A stretch of DNA of 64,000 bases from Pseudomonas sp. JAI120 (GCF_014207255.1 NZ_JACHCZ010000001.1:2161378-2225377); one strand, 5' to 3'. Shown: positions 45,715 to 54,473, counted from the stretch's first letter. Numbers and translations are program-made. The notes: a model not told the origin generated them from the sequence alone.

Positions 45715-46404
45715 ATGAGACCACCTACCGCCTTCGAGCAGAGCCGAACCCGGACACCAAGCCGCATCCTGAAGAAGGGAAAATACGGCAAGCACATCAC
45801 CCATTTTCCATCCTTCAAAAACAAAAAGGTCGTGGTTTGCGAAAGCGAGCTTGAAGCGGATTTCTGTGTCTGGCTCGAATATGAAGATCAGGTGGTGGCC
45901 TATGCCCCTCAGCCCGGAACCTTCTCGTTTGCCATGGAAGACCGTGCAGTTCGGTATACCCCCGACTTTGAAATCAGCTATGGCACTGGCGAAATCAGAT
46001 ACGTCGAGATCAAGCCCGATCATATTGTCGAGGACGCCAGCTATCTCCGGAAAATAGGCGAGTTCAGAAAGGTTTGTGAGCAAGCAGGCTACGGATTCGA
46101 CCTCATCACGGAACGGGAAATTCGCATTCAACCAAAGCTGAGAAATCTCCAAAATCTCTATAACCGAATGCATCTGGTCACGGACACGGAGTTGAACTAC
46201 GTCCTCGACAGCCTCAGGCAAACATCCATGTCTGGCAGTACCGTGCGCTCACTGTTGGCGCTACCGTATCCACCCTCGATGAAATCAATCGCCAAGGGCG
46301 TATTTAATCGGCTGATTTCGGCTGATCTCGACCAGCTATTTACGCTGGAGTCACGCGTTTCATCATCGGCTAACGGGGGCCGCACGCTATGTCTAATGCC
46401 ATAG
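45715..46404 (+). CDS. tnsA: TnsA-like transposon endonuclease
   Basis: Cuts the 5' ends of the transposon so that, together with TnsB, it excises cleanly (cut-and-paste). At 229 aa it has the restriction-like core: glutamates at residues 43-47 (CESELEADF), the acidic residue D84 in YTPDFEI, and E98-x-K100 in YVEIKPDH, the PD-(D/E)xK set expected for TnsA. A C-terminal helical part (LDSLRQTSMSGSTVRSLLAL) probably contacts TnsB/TnsC. First gene of the tns operon; it overlaps tnsB by 16 bp. Confidence 0.9.
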   Translation: MRPPTAFEQSRTRTPSRILKKGKYGKHITHFPSFKNKKVVVCESELEADFCVWLEYEDQVVAYAPQPGTFSFAMEDRAVRYTPDFEISYGTGEIRYVEIKPDHIVEDASYLRKIGEFRKVCEQAGYGFDLITEREIRIQPKLRNLQNLYNRMHLVTDTELNYVLDSLRQTSMSGSTVRSLLALPYPPSMKSIAKGVFNRLISADLDQLFTLESRVSSSANGGRTLCLMP

Positions 46405-48284
46405 TCAATGAACGTTACCGCTTGAATGGCGCGGAATTTGAAGTCGTATCGACCGATTTGAAATACGCTCAATTCAGTGCCGTCATCGGACAACGGCAAG
46501 TATCGTTTACCCACTTCCAGGTGAGCGAAATGATAGCGAATGGAAGCTTGGTCAAATCTCAATGCGCACCTATCGACCAGAGCAAAGCTCCAATTCTTTT
46601 GAGTATGAGCACGGCTGAAAGAGCGGAGCATGACAGGAAAACTGGATATACCGTAGGCGCGTTGCTAGCGCTTGGCAACCGCCTGCCTCGTGACGCAGCG
46701 CAAGCCTATATCAGAGAGCACGCGGAACAAATTGGGGACTCTTCCCCCCCCAGCTATTCGACATTGTACAACTGGGCAGCAAAATATAGGCAATCCGGCA
46801 ACAGTCCCTTGGGACTTATAAAGAACAAACACTACCAACTGCCACGTGGAAAAAAACTGGACAACAAAACGATCGAAATTGCAGAAGACATCATTAACCA
46901 GCACTATCTGATCAAAGAACGCCCGAGTGGACAACTCGCTTATAACATACTGATAACTCACATCGAAAAAGACAATGAGCATCGCCCTTTAGATGAGCAA
47001 ATCAAGCCGCCCTCACGTGCGACGTTTTATCGTATGTTGTCCGCAATTGACGCATATAAATTCAACATCATGCGCGAAGGCCGAGCATACGCTGAAAAAA
47101 TAAATAAATATGGACGTAGCATCCAGAGGCCCCATCATATGTACCAGAGAATAGAAGCAGACACTCAACAAATTGACATTATCGCTGTGGACACGAACGG
47201 AAATGTCATCGGCAGGCCCTACCTGACCGCATTTATCGAGTGCAAAAGCAAGATGATTATTGGGTGGGAACTTTCAATGACGCCACCTTGCGCGGCGAAA
47301 ACAATGAAAGCCCTCAAGATGTCGCTGCGCAGTGATAACCCTATAGCGGGAAAAGGGGAAACATACTACATTGACAATGGATCAGAATTTCTTAATGACT
47401 CATTTTTCAATTTCTTCAGTATATATGGCTCGAAGGTATTACCGCTGCCACCTGGGAAGCCCGATCAAAAAAGCTTTATTGAGCGATTTTTCTTAACTTT
47501 GAACCTGACAATTATGCATCACGCCAAAGGTACGACTAAATCCAATCCGACAGAACGTAGAGATTATAACTCCGAAAAAAATGCGTGCCTGACCGTAGAG
47601 AGCATCAGATTAGTATTCACACGCTGGCTCGACGAGTACTACCATGAAAACCCTCAGAAAGGCGTATCCGTAGCCCCACGAAGTGCTTTTGAGAAGGCCA
47701 TGATGACGGAGTTGCCGCCCGACACCTACGCAATTGAACAGCTAGATATTACTTGCCGCAAAACCAAAGCAAGAACAATTTCAAACGGCAGGATCACAAT
47801 GTTCAACCTTCAGTGGTACGGCCCTGGACTAGCAAGATTGAATGACAAAGCCCGAAAGCACAACTGTAAACCTTTGGTGCATTACGACGAATCTGACCTA
47901 TCAACCGTGTGGTTATCCATACCGCAAGAACCTGGGGTAATGGTTCGAGCAGATGCTGTAGACCCTGATTATCAAAACAACCTAACGCTTTACGAACACC
48001 AACTGGCCTGTGACGCAATTGACAAAGAAGGCCTGACTTTTAGCAAGAAAAAAGCAGCTCGCGCGCTAGCAAATATTTACCTTAGCCTAAGTGAACTAGA
48101 ATACAAAAAACCTAAAAAGCAAAAACAACAACGACCGATCACTTTGGCAACTCAGGATGATGAAGGTGATGCAAGAGCAGAACTCGAAGACGATGTATAC
48201 CATACCCAGACAGATTTGAATGTCACCGAGATGAAAAATATAGAAGACTCCGATGATGACTTAGAAACCTTTAAACTAGAGTAA
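46389..48284 (+). CDS. tnsB: TnsB-like DDE transposase
   Basis: Mu/Tn7-type integrase that binds the repeated end sites and performs 3' cleavage and strand transfer. At 631 aa it has N-terminal DNA-binding helices (SYSTLYNWAAKYRQSGNSPL near residue 122) and the RNase H fold with D258 (IEADTQQID), D329 (YYIDNGSEF) and E365 (PDQKSFIERFF); the last two are spaced D-35-E. A Mu-type beta barrel follows (LQWYGPGLARLNDKARKHNC near residue 474), and an acidic C-terminal tail probably meets TnsC. It precedes tnsC by five bases. Confidence 0.95.
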   Translation: MSNAIVNERYRLNGAEFEVVSTDLKYAQFSAVIGQRQVSFTHFQVSEMIANGSLVKSQCAPIDQSKAPILLSMSTAERAEHDRKTGYTVGALLALGNRLPRDAAQAYIREHAEQIGDSSPPSYSTLYNWAAKYRQSGNSPLGLIKNKHYQLPRGKKLDNKTIEIAEDIINQHYLIKERPSGQLAYNILITHIEKDNEHRPLDEQIKPPSRATFYRMLSAIDAYKFNIMREGRAYAEKINKYGRSIQRPHHMYQRIEADTQQIDIIAVDTNGNVIGRPYLTAFIECKSKMIIGWELSMTPPCAAKTMKALKMSLRSDNPIAGKGETYYIDNGSEFLNDSFFNFFSIYGSKVLPLPPGKPDQKSFIERFFLTLNLTIMHHAKGTTKSNPTERRDYNSEKNACLTVESIRLVFTRWLDEYYHENPQKGVSVAPRSAFEKAMMTELPPDTYAIEQLDITCRKTKARTISNGRITMFNLQWYGPGLARLNDKARKHNCKPLVHYDESDLSTVWLSIPQEPGVMVRADAVDPDYQNNLTLYEHQLACDAIDKEGLTFSKKKAARALANIYLSLSELEYKKPKKQKQQRPITLATQDDEGDARAELEDDVYHTQTDLNVTEMKNIEDSDDDLETFKLE

Positions 48285-48289
48285 TTCAT

Positions 48290-49234
48290 ATGACTCCTGC
48301 AATTGAAAATAAAATGACAGAGTTTTCCAAGCATATTGTTGTTCACTGCTATTATAAAGACGCGTTAGAAAAAATACATAAAAGCATCATAACGACCGCT
48401 ACTCGCCGTGAGCCTTCATCTGCGCTACTGACGGGACTCTCCGGAGTTGGAAAATCAACAGTCTGCAAATATGTAGTACAACAAATCGGTGGTCGGAAGG
48501 AAATAGAGACCGAGTGGGGTATCATTGAAACCGTCCCTGCATTTTATTGCGAACTACCAGCTGGGCCTACACTGAAATCCCTGACTATGGGTATGCTAGC
48601 TCAATTAGGGTGCGTACATCTAAATGGCGACGCCACGGCCTTACTTTATCGATTGATCACCCTCCTAAAGACCTGCCAGACCCAGGTCATCCTACTAGAC
48701 GAGTTTCATCACTTGCTGGGAAAAGGGGCCGAAAAAACGAAAGGTCTCGTTTGCGACTGGGTTAAAACGCTTATGAATCGAACACTGATACCCGTGGTCA
48801 TAGCGGGTACACCAGAGTGTGAATCAATCGTAGACGAACACCCACAGCTTGCCCGACGGTATCCATTCAGAACAAATCTGCGGCCTCTCGAATACACGTC
48901 GCTGGAGAATCAGTCAAATTACTTGAAGGTCCTAAAATCGCTGGGCGCACAAATTAACAAGATCGGCGAGTTCTCGGAGTCTATCTATCTCACCGACCAA
49001 GCGTTGGCGGCCAGAATATTTGTTGCCAGTGGCGGCAATATGAATTCGCTTCGACAGTTGCTTCACGAAGCCTTCCGGATTGCGCTAGAAAGAAACACAA
49101 GCACATTTTCTGAGAAAGACCTTGCAGCATCCTATGACTCGCAATGCCTGGAGGGAGCCTTAGTAAAATTCAAAAATCCCTTTGCATTGGATAATCAAGA
49201 AGTCCGGGGTATCATTTCTAGGAACTCACGATGA
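48290..49234 (+). CDS. tnsC: TnsC/TniB-like AAA ATPase
   Basis: Regulator that links target recognition by TniQ to the TnsAB transposase. At 314 aa it is shorter than Tn7 TnsC and close to TniB in size. Walker A TGLSGVGKSTVC near residue 49, Walker B VILLDEFHHLL near 135, sensor region PVVIAGTPECESIV near 165, then an arginine finger-type ARRYPFRTNLRPLEY. It overlaps tniQ by four bases (ATGA), consistent with equimolar production. Confidence 0.93.
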   Translation: MTPAIENKMTEFSKHIVVHCYYKDALEKIHKSIITTATRREPSSALLTGLSGVGKSTVCKYVVQQIGGRKEIETEWGIIETVPAFYCELPAGPTLKSLTMGMLAQLGCVHLNGDATALLYRLITLLKTCQTQVILLDEFHHLLGKGAEKTKGLVCDWVKTLMNRTLIPVVIAGTPECESIVDEHPQLARRYPFRTNLRPLEYTSLENQSNYLKVLKSLGAQINKIGEFSESIYLTDQALAARIFVASGGNMNSLRQLLHEAFRIALERNTSTFSEKDLAASYDSQCLEGALVKFKNPFALDNQEVRGIISRNSR

Positions 49235-51177
49235 ATGTCTTGAGCTTTGTACCTCGCGCACGTCCTGAGGAAAGCCCTCGTAGCCTGCTTATCAGAACCG
49301 CATACCATAATGGCTTTAAGTCTGTCACCAAAATGATCGCGTCGTTACAGCGCGAGAACAACGCACGACCATTCGATTGGCAGCTGCACCACTCAAGCAT
49401 GGCCAAACTATTCGAGACACTTGATCCAAAAACAACTACTCCCCTGCCATTTTACCGCAGCACGTCTGAGGTTACGCGCGGCGCGCCGGTGTATATCAAC
49501 AACATTGCCGTGCCTCTGACGCTGCTTAAGACGAAAAAACATCTAATTTGCCCTGAATGTTTATTAGAAGGCTGGCAGAAATATATTCAGGACTTCGACA
49601 TTATAGACGCCTGTCCATACCATGACTGTGCCTACATTGATCACTGTCCGTCTTGCGAGCAAGAGATAACATGGACTGACTGCAATGGAGCATTGTGTAA
49701 ATGCGGTTATGATTTGCGGAATAGCCCACAACAGCCTAAGCATTCACAGCTCTCGACTAGCCTTCTTTCTATTTTTAGAAATAAAGATCAAGAGAGCTTC
49801 GACTCATTCTTAATCAACCTCCAAGTACTCAGATACTATTACAAAATCAACGACGAAGAAAAGAAACACACAGCTGACCTTGCAGTTAGCATAGCTGACA
49901 GTCCTAACTGCGAAAAAATCACAGCTGCTATTTGTCACTCGATCGATGAGCACGAGCCTGCACCAAACCTATTTTTTATTGCCCCATGGTTACTATCTAG
50001 CGATGAAGAGGTCCGACAGATTGCCAACAACTTAATAACTAAGCCGCTCACGCCATCCAAAACACAACAAAAGCGCAATCCTAGAAAAGCACTATGGCTA
50101 CGCCGAGATGAGCTGGCAACCATTGGAGTAAACCAACTCAAACTACAAACCCTTATACGTTCAGGACTAATAACGAAAATTAAAATAAAAACAAATACGC
50201 CTTTCCAATATCATTCACACAATTGGGCTGCCGTTGAAGCTTGGCTGGGGTCAGCCGGTACTCAAAAAATTGCTACAGGAATCCCATCTCACTTTGACGT
50301 AGAGCGCGCTGCTCTGCATCTGGACGTCTATCCTGAGGTTGTCAGGCGAGCAGTCAAGGCTGGATTTATCGCTAATAATTTGAAAACTGGAGCTTTTGGA
50401 AAAATGCTTTTGGATGCCAACGAGGTGTCTGCATTTCATAACAGATACATTTTCGTCGGACCACTTGCAAAGCAGCTCAACACACCAAACACTACACTGA
50501 CAGCACGTCTGACAACGGTAGGAATTATGCCAGTCTCGGGTCCAACTGTGGATGGAGCGCTGGTCACAATTTACGAAAGACACGCACTTGAAGAGTCGAG
50601 AGTCGCGAGAGCTTTGGAAGCCGAAACCTACTCAAATAAGGCGGGCCGCAGACTACACAAATTGATGCCTAACGACACACATATCAGCTCCACCGAGACC
50701 GCAAGAATTTTAAATATCGAAATTCAACGGTTGAAATATCTAGAACGGATGGGCTTTCTTGTGCAAGAGATACCAGCAGAATTTCTATGCGAAAATCGGC
50801 GTTTTTTTACTAAAAAATCTGTCCTCTCGACAAAAAACAAATTAGATCGCTGTGTAACAATTGATTCCCTATCCCGTGAGTTTGAGATCCCATCGCTTAC
50901 CTTCGCACGTCGTTTCATAAAAAGCGGTTACGTGTCCCCCATAGTGATCGGTAAGCGTCAATTAATCTGTGAAAAAGATGCAATTCAGATTCGCAAAAAC
51001 CTCGAACTGTACTGTAGTTGCGATCAGGCGGACAAATTCCTGAAAGCGCCGATAGGACATGCATCCAATCTAATTTCCACAGGTCGGATCCGGGTCGTTC
51101 CAGTTTCCGAATCCAAGATCACTACGGTCCGACTCATCGGCTGGGCTGATATTCAAGCACTAAGCGTAGCTCTCTAA
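49231..51177 (+). CDS. tniQ: TniQ/TnsD-type target-site selector
   Basis: Long TniQ-family protein (648 aa, longer than Tn7 TnsD). The N-terminal TniQ domain begins PRARPEESPRSLLIRTAYHN and carries zinc ligands: CPECLLEG near 106, ACPYHDCAYIDHCPSC near 125-140, then CKCGYDL. The remaining 450 residues contain several HTH-like modules (VERAALHLDVYPEVVRRAVK, ISSTETARILNIEIQRLKYL, VTIDSLSREFEIPSLTFARR) that are the likely readers of the attachment sequence. Because the element sits at the nrdB stop codon, the expected target is the nrdB 3' end. There is no TnsE gene. Confidence 0.9.
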   Translation: MNVLSFVPRARPEESPRSLLIRTAYHNGFKSVTKMIASLQRENNARPFDWQLHHSSMAKLFETLDPKTTTPLPFYRSTSEVTRGAPVYINNIAVPLTLLKTKKHLICPECLLEGWQKYIQDFDIIDACPYHDCAYIDHCPSCEQEITWTDCNGALCKCGYDLRNSPQQPKHSQLSTSLLSIFRNKDQESFDSFLINLQVLRYYYKINDEEKKHTADLAVSIADSPNCEKITAAICHSIDEHEPAPNLFFIAPWLLSSDEEVRQIANNLITKPLTPSKTQQKRNPRKALWLRRDELATIGVNQLKLQTLIRSGLITKIKIKTNTPFQYHSHNWAAVEAWLGSAGTQKIATGIPSHFDVERAALHLDVYPEVVRRAVKAGFIANNLKTGAFGKMLLDANEVSAFHNRYIFVGPLAKQLNTPNTTLTARLTTVGIMPVSGPTVDGALVTIYERHALEESRVARALEAETYSNKAGRRLHKLMPNDTHISSTETARILNIEIQRLKYLERMGFLVQEIPAEFLCENRRFFTKKSVLSTKNKLDRCVTIDSLSREFEIPSLTFARRFIKSGYVSPIVIGKRQLICEKDAIQIRKNLELYCSCDQADKFLKAPIGHASNLISTGRIRVVPVSESKITTVRLIGWADIQALSVAL

Positions 51178-51345
51178 GCTTTATCCCGTTTCAGTCTCAT
51201 ACTCCCTCCTTTTCACTCACCCCGGTCTACACTCGGGGAGTTGACACAACCTCATTAAAAAATATAATATCTACTAATAATCAGAAATACAGAACGCAGC
51301 TCTATTACCCCCACTAAATTTGATGCATTTTAATACTGTAGAAAA

Positions 51346-51470
51346 TTCATTTTTAATTGAGAAAAGCATCATACATTTTAGTTTTAATTGAGATAGCGCT
51401 TTAAACTTCATGAGACACAACGGTTGTCCTCCAATGAATACGGATAGCCCGTTTCAGCTTTTATTGAGAC
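51346..51470 (-). repeat. Right transposon end: array of four TnsB-type sites
   Basis: On the minus strand the motif TCTCAATnAAAAnTGAA occurs at 51453-51470 (inside the terminal inverted repeat 51453-51476), 51401-51417 (degenerate), 51376-51394 and 51346-51362. Spacing of about 22-54 bp resembles TnsB site arrays of Tn7 ends. The rest of 51178-51345 is AT-rich and non-coding. Confidence 0.7.
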
Positions 51471-51476
51471 TCCACG

Positions 51477-51481
51477 TAGCA
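51477..51481. repeat. Right target-site duplication TAGCA
   Basis: Direct copy of 11819-11823, immediately outside the right inverted end. Confidence 0.85.
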
Positions 51482-51494
51482 CAGCAACACCAAG

Positions 51495-51521
51495 AAGCCC
51501 TGACTTGTTCAGGGCTTTTTT
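51495..51521 (+). terminator. Displaced native nrdB terminator
   Basis: Stem AAGCCCTGA / TCAGGGCTT with a 5-base loop and a run of six T. After removing the transposon and one TAGCA it would lie about 40 bp past the nrdB stop codon, the normal place for that gene's terminator. Confidence 0.8.
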
Positions 51522-51626
51522 AAGCGCTCATGATCTGAATAGGAACTGTCTTACGCAAGGATCATCCGCAAAATGATTGATGCGAACTTCGATACTGATA
51601 GCCTCGTCCGCCGGTGCCTAAGAAAC

Positions 51627-51751
51627 GCCCAACGTAGACGCTAGCCCTGATTGCACAGCAGAAATCCGCCTGATCTTTGGTCATGGGGACATGATGCTGC
51701 ACTAAGGACAATGCCTGTTGGAGTTTCTTGAATCCGCTCTCTACGTTGGGC
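51627..51751. repeat. 12-bp inverted repeat upstream of the BRO-N gene
   Basis: GCCCAACGTAGA (51627-51638) and its reverse complement TCTACGTTGGGC (51740-51751) are separated by 101 bp. No gene is supported in 51522-51788; the pair could fold the 5' leader of the BRO-N message or mark a small mobile insertion. Confidence 0.5.
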
Positions 51752-51788
51752 CCTGGCCCTCCTGAAAATCACGTAGAGGTCATAGGAA

Positions 51789-52367
51789 ATGCCTAACCAA
51801 TATCTGCTCGACTTACCGGCGGCCAAGAATGCAGTAATGCCTGAGCCTTCTATTGCCGTCGTGTTCACCAGACATCATCTTCCTCTACACGCTCTCCTTT
51901 TAGAAAACCAACCATGGTTCTGCGCGCGCGACCTCGGGCGCTTGATGGGTTACTGCTTGGATGATCGAACGACTCGTAAACTTGATGACGATCAACGGCA
52001 ATACCTGAAGTTACTGTTCCACGGTCAACCGGAAGAAATGCTGATGATCAGCGAGTCCGGTGCATATGCACTGCTGGTCTATCACTACGCTCCAGAAAAC
52101 AGGCTGTTACGGAGTTGGCTTACTCATGAGGTCGTCCCGACTTTGCGCGACGAGCGTCAGCCCCGAACGGTGGAGCGACCACTATTGAGCATGTTGGATT
52201 GGCCGGAGATGTCGTTGAACCTGCTGCACTGGCAGGATGAAGGCTGGATTCGCCTCAGAGACATGCCATATCTGTTGGTCAATCGAACCTATCGGAAAGA
52301 GTCAGCAAGGACTCCGTGGTGGCGCAAGGTCACTCAACCTTTCCGGATGAAGCAGCGAATCTACTAA
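51789..52367 (+). CDS. BRO-N domain protein
   Basis: A 192-aa protein with an N-terminal Bro-N (phage antirepressor-type) domain: AVVFTRHHLPLHALLLENQP, WFCARDLGRLMGYCLDDRTT, MLISESGAYALLVYHYAPEN-like, and WLTHEVVPTLRDE around residues 20-125. The C-terminal 60 residues are basic. The start at 51789 has AGAGG nine bases upstream. Bro-N proteins bind DNA and are typical of phages and genomic islands, but free-standing chromosomal copies are frequent in pseudomonads. It lies outside the Tn7-like element. Confidence 0.75.
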   Translation: MPNQYLLDLPAAKNAVMPEPSIAVVFTRHHLPLHALLLENQPWFCARDLGRLMGYCLDDRTTRKLDDDQRQYLKLLFHGQPEEMLMISESGAYALLVYHYAPENRLLRSWLTHEVVPTLRDERQPRTVERPLLSMLDWPEMSLNLLHWQDEGWIRLRDMPYLLVNRTYRKESARTPWWRKVTQPFRMKQRIY

Positions 52368-52438
52368 GGCGGACGACCGCCGAATCCTACCAATGCGTAG
52401 GAAATTTCGTAGACGCAATAATGGCTACTCAGTATCGT

Positions 52439-52459
52439 CCGAGGGTTTTCTACCCTCGG
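52439..52459 (+). promoter_or_regulatory. Hairpin in the leader of the HNH gene
   Basis: Stem CCGAGGG / CCCTCGG with loop TTTTCTA, ending eight bases before the HNH ATG. It is too close to the start to be a simple terminator of the previous gene and could hide or replace the ribosome site, which is otherwise poor. Confidence 0.5.
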
Positions 52460-52466
52460 CGGCTGT

Positions 52467-53183
52467 ATGGATACGCAAAAAGGTAATACCGGATGGAGCG
52501 ATGAGGAGCTTGAAGCTTCCGTTGATGCTTATCTCAAGATGTTGAAGCTGGAGGACGCTGGCCAGCCATATAAAAAATCAGTCGAACATGAGCTTTTACG
52601 CGTCGGTGCGCTGAGCGCCAGGTCATCTGCGTCAGTCGATTATCGTATGCGCAATATTTCTGCCGTATTTGAGACGCTGAATCAGAAACCTATTGCTGGT
52701 TACACATCTGCAAACAATGTCGGCTCGGGAATCGTCTCTCGTATCATTCGGATACTTGCGCAGCGGGGCATCGTTGAATCTCAAGACAACGCCCCAACGT
52801 TTGATGAAGGGCTACTGGAGCAGCGTGCTGTAAAGCTTCAAAGCAAACCCATCAAGACCAAGCCCGAAGGCATCGCGGCCCCCCAGCAAGTCAGTACAAC
52901 CAGTACATCCTACGTACGCGACCCGGAAGTACGGGCCTGGGTACGCCAGCAAGCGGCAGGTATTTGCGAGGGTTGCGGGTTGTTTGCGCCGTTTAATCTA
53001 GACGATGGCCAGCCATTTCTTGAAGTGCATCACGTCAAGCACCTGGCCCAGAAGGGTTCGGATCGCATCACCAATGCTGTAGCCTTGTGCCCCAATTGCC
53101 ATCAGCGTTGTCACCGGTCGAGTGACCGGGAGGCTTTCACCGAGGGGCTTTACGCCAAGGTCGGAAGATTGGCACGGGAGTAG
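52467..53183 (+). CDS. HNH endonuclease (McrA-like)
   Basis: A 238-aa predicted nuclease. The N-terminal part (LSARSSASVDYRMRNISAVF, then KPIAGYTSANNVGSGI) matches the helical recognition domain found in ScoMcrA-type restriction enzymes; the C-terminal ICEGCG ... FLEVHHVKHLAQKGSDRIT ... ALCPNCHQRCHR is the HNH nuclease with four zinc cysteines. Such enzymes often cut modified (phosphorothioated or methylated) DNA; the specificity here is unknown. It lies between the BRO-N gene and the HAD gene, outside the transposon. No ribosome site is obvious before the ATG; a hairpin sits there. Confidence 0.82.
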   Translation: MDTQKGNTGWSDEELEASVDAYLKMLKLEDAGQPYKKSVEHELLRVGALSARSSASVDYRMRNISAVFETLNQKPIAGYTSANNVGSGIVSRIIRILAQRGIVESQDNAPTFDEGLLEQRAVKLQSKPIKTKPEGIAAPQQVSTTSTSYVRDPEVRAWVRQQAAGICEGCGLFAPFNLDDGQPFLEVHHVKHLAQKGSDRITNAVALCPNCHQRCHRSSDREAFTEGLYAKVGRLARE

Positions 53184-53244
53184 ACTCCTGCTGTCACACC
53201 TGATGCACGCTCAAAAAAATACTAGATAGGACCGAGGCCAACCC

Positions 53245-53904
53245 GTGAACCCAGACATGCTCGAAGCCGGCCCCGCTGACGCCAAAGTACTTTCCGTCTT
53301 TGACTTCGACGGCACCCTGACCCACCACGACAGTTTCGTGCCCTTCCTCAAGTTTGCCTTTGGCACCGGCGAGTTTTATGGCCGGATGGTCAAGCTGGCC
53401 GTGCCTGGGCTGCGCTTTTTGGTGAGGCAGATCAGCCGGGATGAGTTGAAGGCGCAGTTGATCCGCACCTTTATGACCGGGGTGGAGAAGACGTGGGTGC
53501 AGCAGAAGGCCGAGGAGTATTGCCAGCGCAATTGGGCACGGTTGATGCGCCCGGCCGGGGTGCTGTCGGTGGAGCAGGAGTTGGGTTCGGGGGCGGTGGT
53601 GACGCTGTGTTCGGCGTCGCCGGCGTTGGTGCTGCAGCCGTTTGCCGATCGGCTTGGGATCAAGTTGATTGGCACTGAGCTTGAGGTGGTCGACGGGGTG
53701 TTGACCGGCAAGCTCACCGGGAATAACTGCCGGTGTGAGAATAAGGTGCTGCGGCTTGAGGCGGTGTATGGGGACCTGGGGGAGTATCGGCTCCGGGCCT
53801 GGGGCGATACGCGTGGGGATCGGGAGTTGTTGGCGGCGGCACAGGATGCGCATTTTCGGCATTTTCATGCGAAGAAGAAAAAGCGGGCTCGGTTGCAGCG
53901 GTGA
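53245..53904 (+). CDS. HAD-IB family phosphatase
   Basis: A 219-aa haloacid dehalogenase-superfamily hydrolase of subfamily IB (SerB-like cap). Motif I FDFDGTLTHHDSF with nucleophile D20 and D22; motif II Ser in TLCSASPAL; motif III Lys in CENKVL; motif IV GDTRGDRELL. Substrate unknown; phosphoserine- or phospholipid-type phosphomonoesters are common for this group. The GTG at 53245 has GAGG seven bases upstream; an ATG four codons later is an alternative. Ordinary chromosomal gene. Confidence 0.88.
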   Translation: MNPDMLEAGPADAKVLSVFDFDGTLTHHDSFVPFLKFAFGTGEFYGRMVKLAVPGLRFLVRQISRDELKAQLIRTFMTGVEKTWVQQKAEEYCQRNWARLMRPAGVLSVEQELGSGAVVTLCSASPALVLQPFADRLGIKLIGTELEVVDGVLTGKLTGNNCRCENKVLRLEAVYGDLGEYRLRAWGDTRGDRELLAAAQDAHFRHFHAKKKKRARLQR

Positions 53905-53996
53905 TGCGGGTAATTGGGATCGGCTGGAGAACCGAGTCGATCCCATCGCTGCCTCGCTGAGGCTCGACACCTCCCACATTTGATCTTTGGCGGGGC

Positions 53997-54467
53997 TTAG
54001 AGCGGCGTCTTTAGGTCTACGCCCAGCGCCGTGGCGAAGGCTTTTACCAAAGGGCTTCTCGGCGCGTTGTGGCGCAGGATCAGGTTGAAGGCGGTGCTCA
54101 GGTGAACATGCTCCGGGCACAGTGCGCGCAGGCGCCCTTCCCTTACCAGCGATGCGGCGTAGTGCTCGGGCAGGAAGCCGATAAACCGGCCGGTCAGCAC
54201 CAGGATGGCGACCGCTTCAACCTGAGAGGCTGAGGCGGATTGGCTGTCGTAGTTGACGAAATTAGTCTTGTCGCGATGGATCGCATACCGATGGTTGACC
54301 ACTTCATATTGGCGCAGCACCTCGGGTGTAATGTCGTTCGCGGTGAAGAGCGGGTGTCCTACGGCACAGTAGGCGTGGGCCTTTTCTTCGTACAGCGGGA
54401 AGTAGTCGAATTCTTCGCGGCGCTGGTAGACGGGGACGATGCCGACGATCAGGCGCCCTTCGACCAC
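53997..54467 (-). pseudogene. Truncated LysR-family regulator
   Basis: Only the C-terminal substrate-binding part remains (GRLIVGIVPVYQRREEFDYF, then HPLFTANDITPEVLRQYEVV and GRFIGFLPEHYAASLVREG; about 156 aa against the usual 300). The N-terminal HTH and linker are missing, and the frame upstream of 54467 turns into an unrelated sequence. A fragment of another gene abuts on the opposite strand, indicating a deletion that removed both 5' parts. Confidence 0.75.
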
Positions 54468-54473
54468 GCGGCG

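Larger units (their letters stand above)
11824..51476. mobile_element. Tn7-like transposon inserted at the nrdB 3' end
   Basis: A 39,653-bp element whose termini are a 24-bp inverted pair (11824-11847 and 51453-51476), both beginning CGTGGAGTC and ending AAAAGCTGAA on the inward strand; 21 of 24 positions agree. The ends resemble the Tn7 terminus (xGTGG then CAATAAA). TAGCA duplications flank it. Inside are tnsA, tnsB, tnsC and a tniQ/tnsD-type gene plus about 33 kb of cargo dominated by nuclease, helicase, methylase and ATPase modules. Removing the element and one TAGCA rejoins the nrdB stop codon to a terminator 40 bp away, which supports the boundary call. There is no tnsE and no CRISPR-Cas. 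Confidence 0.9.

Noticed and set aside
44986..51476. CRISPR-associated transposon (CAST)
   Set aside because: No cas genes and no spaced direct repeats were seen near tniQ or tnsC; the repeats found are TnsB-type end sites.
11824..51476. Prophage or integrative conjugative element
   Set aside because: No integrase, capsid, terminase, relaxase or conjugation genes; boundaries and transposition genes are Tn7-like.
51641..51868. 75-aa minus-strand frame overlapping the BRO-N start
   Set aside because: Antisense to a recognised gene and without supporting features.
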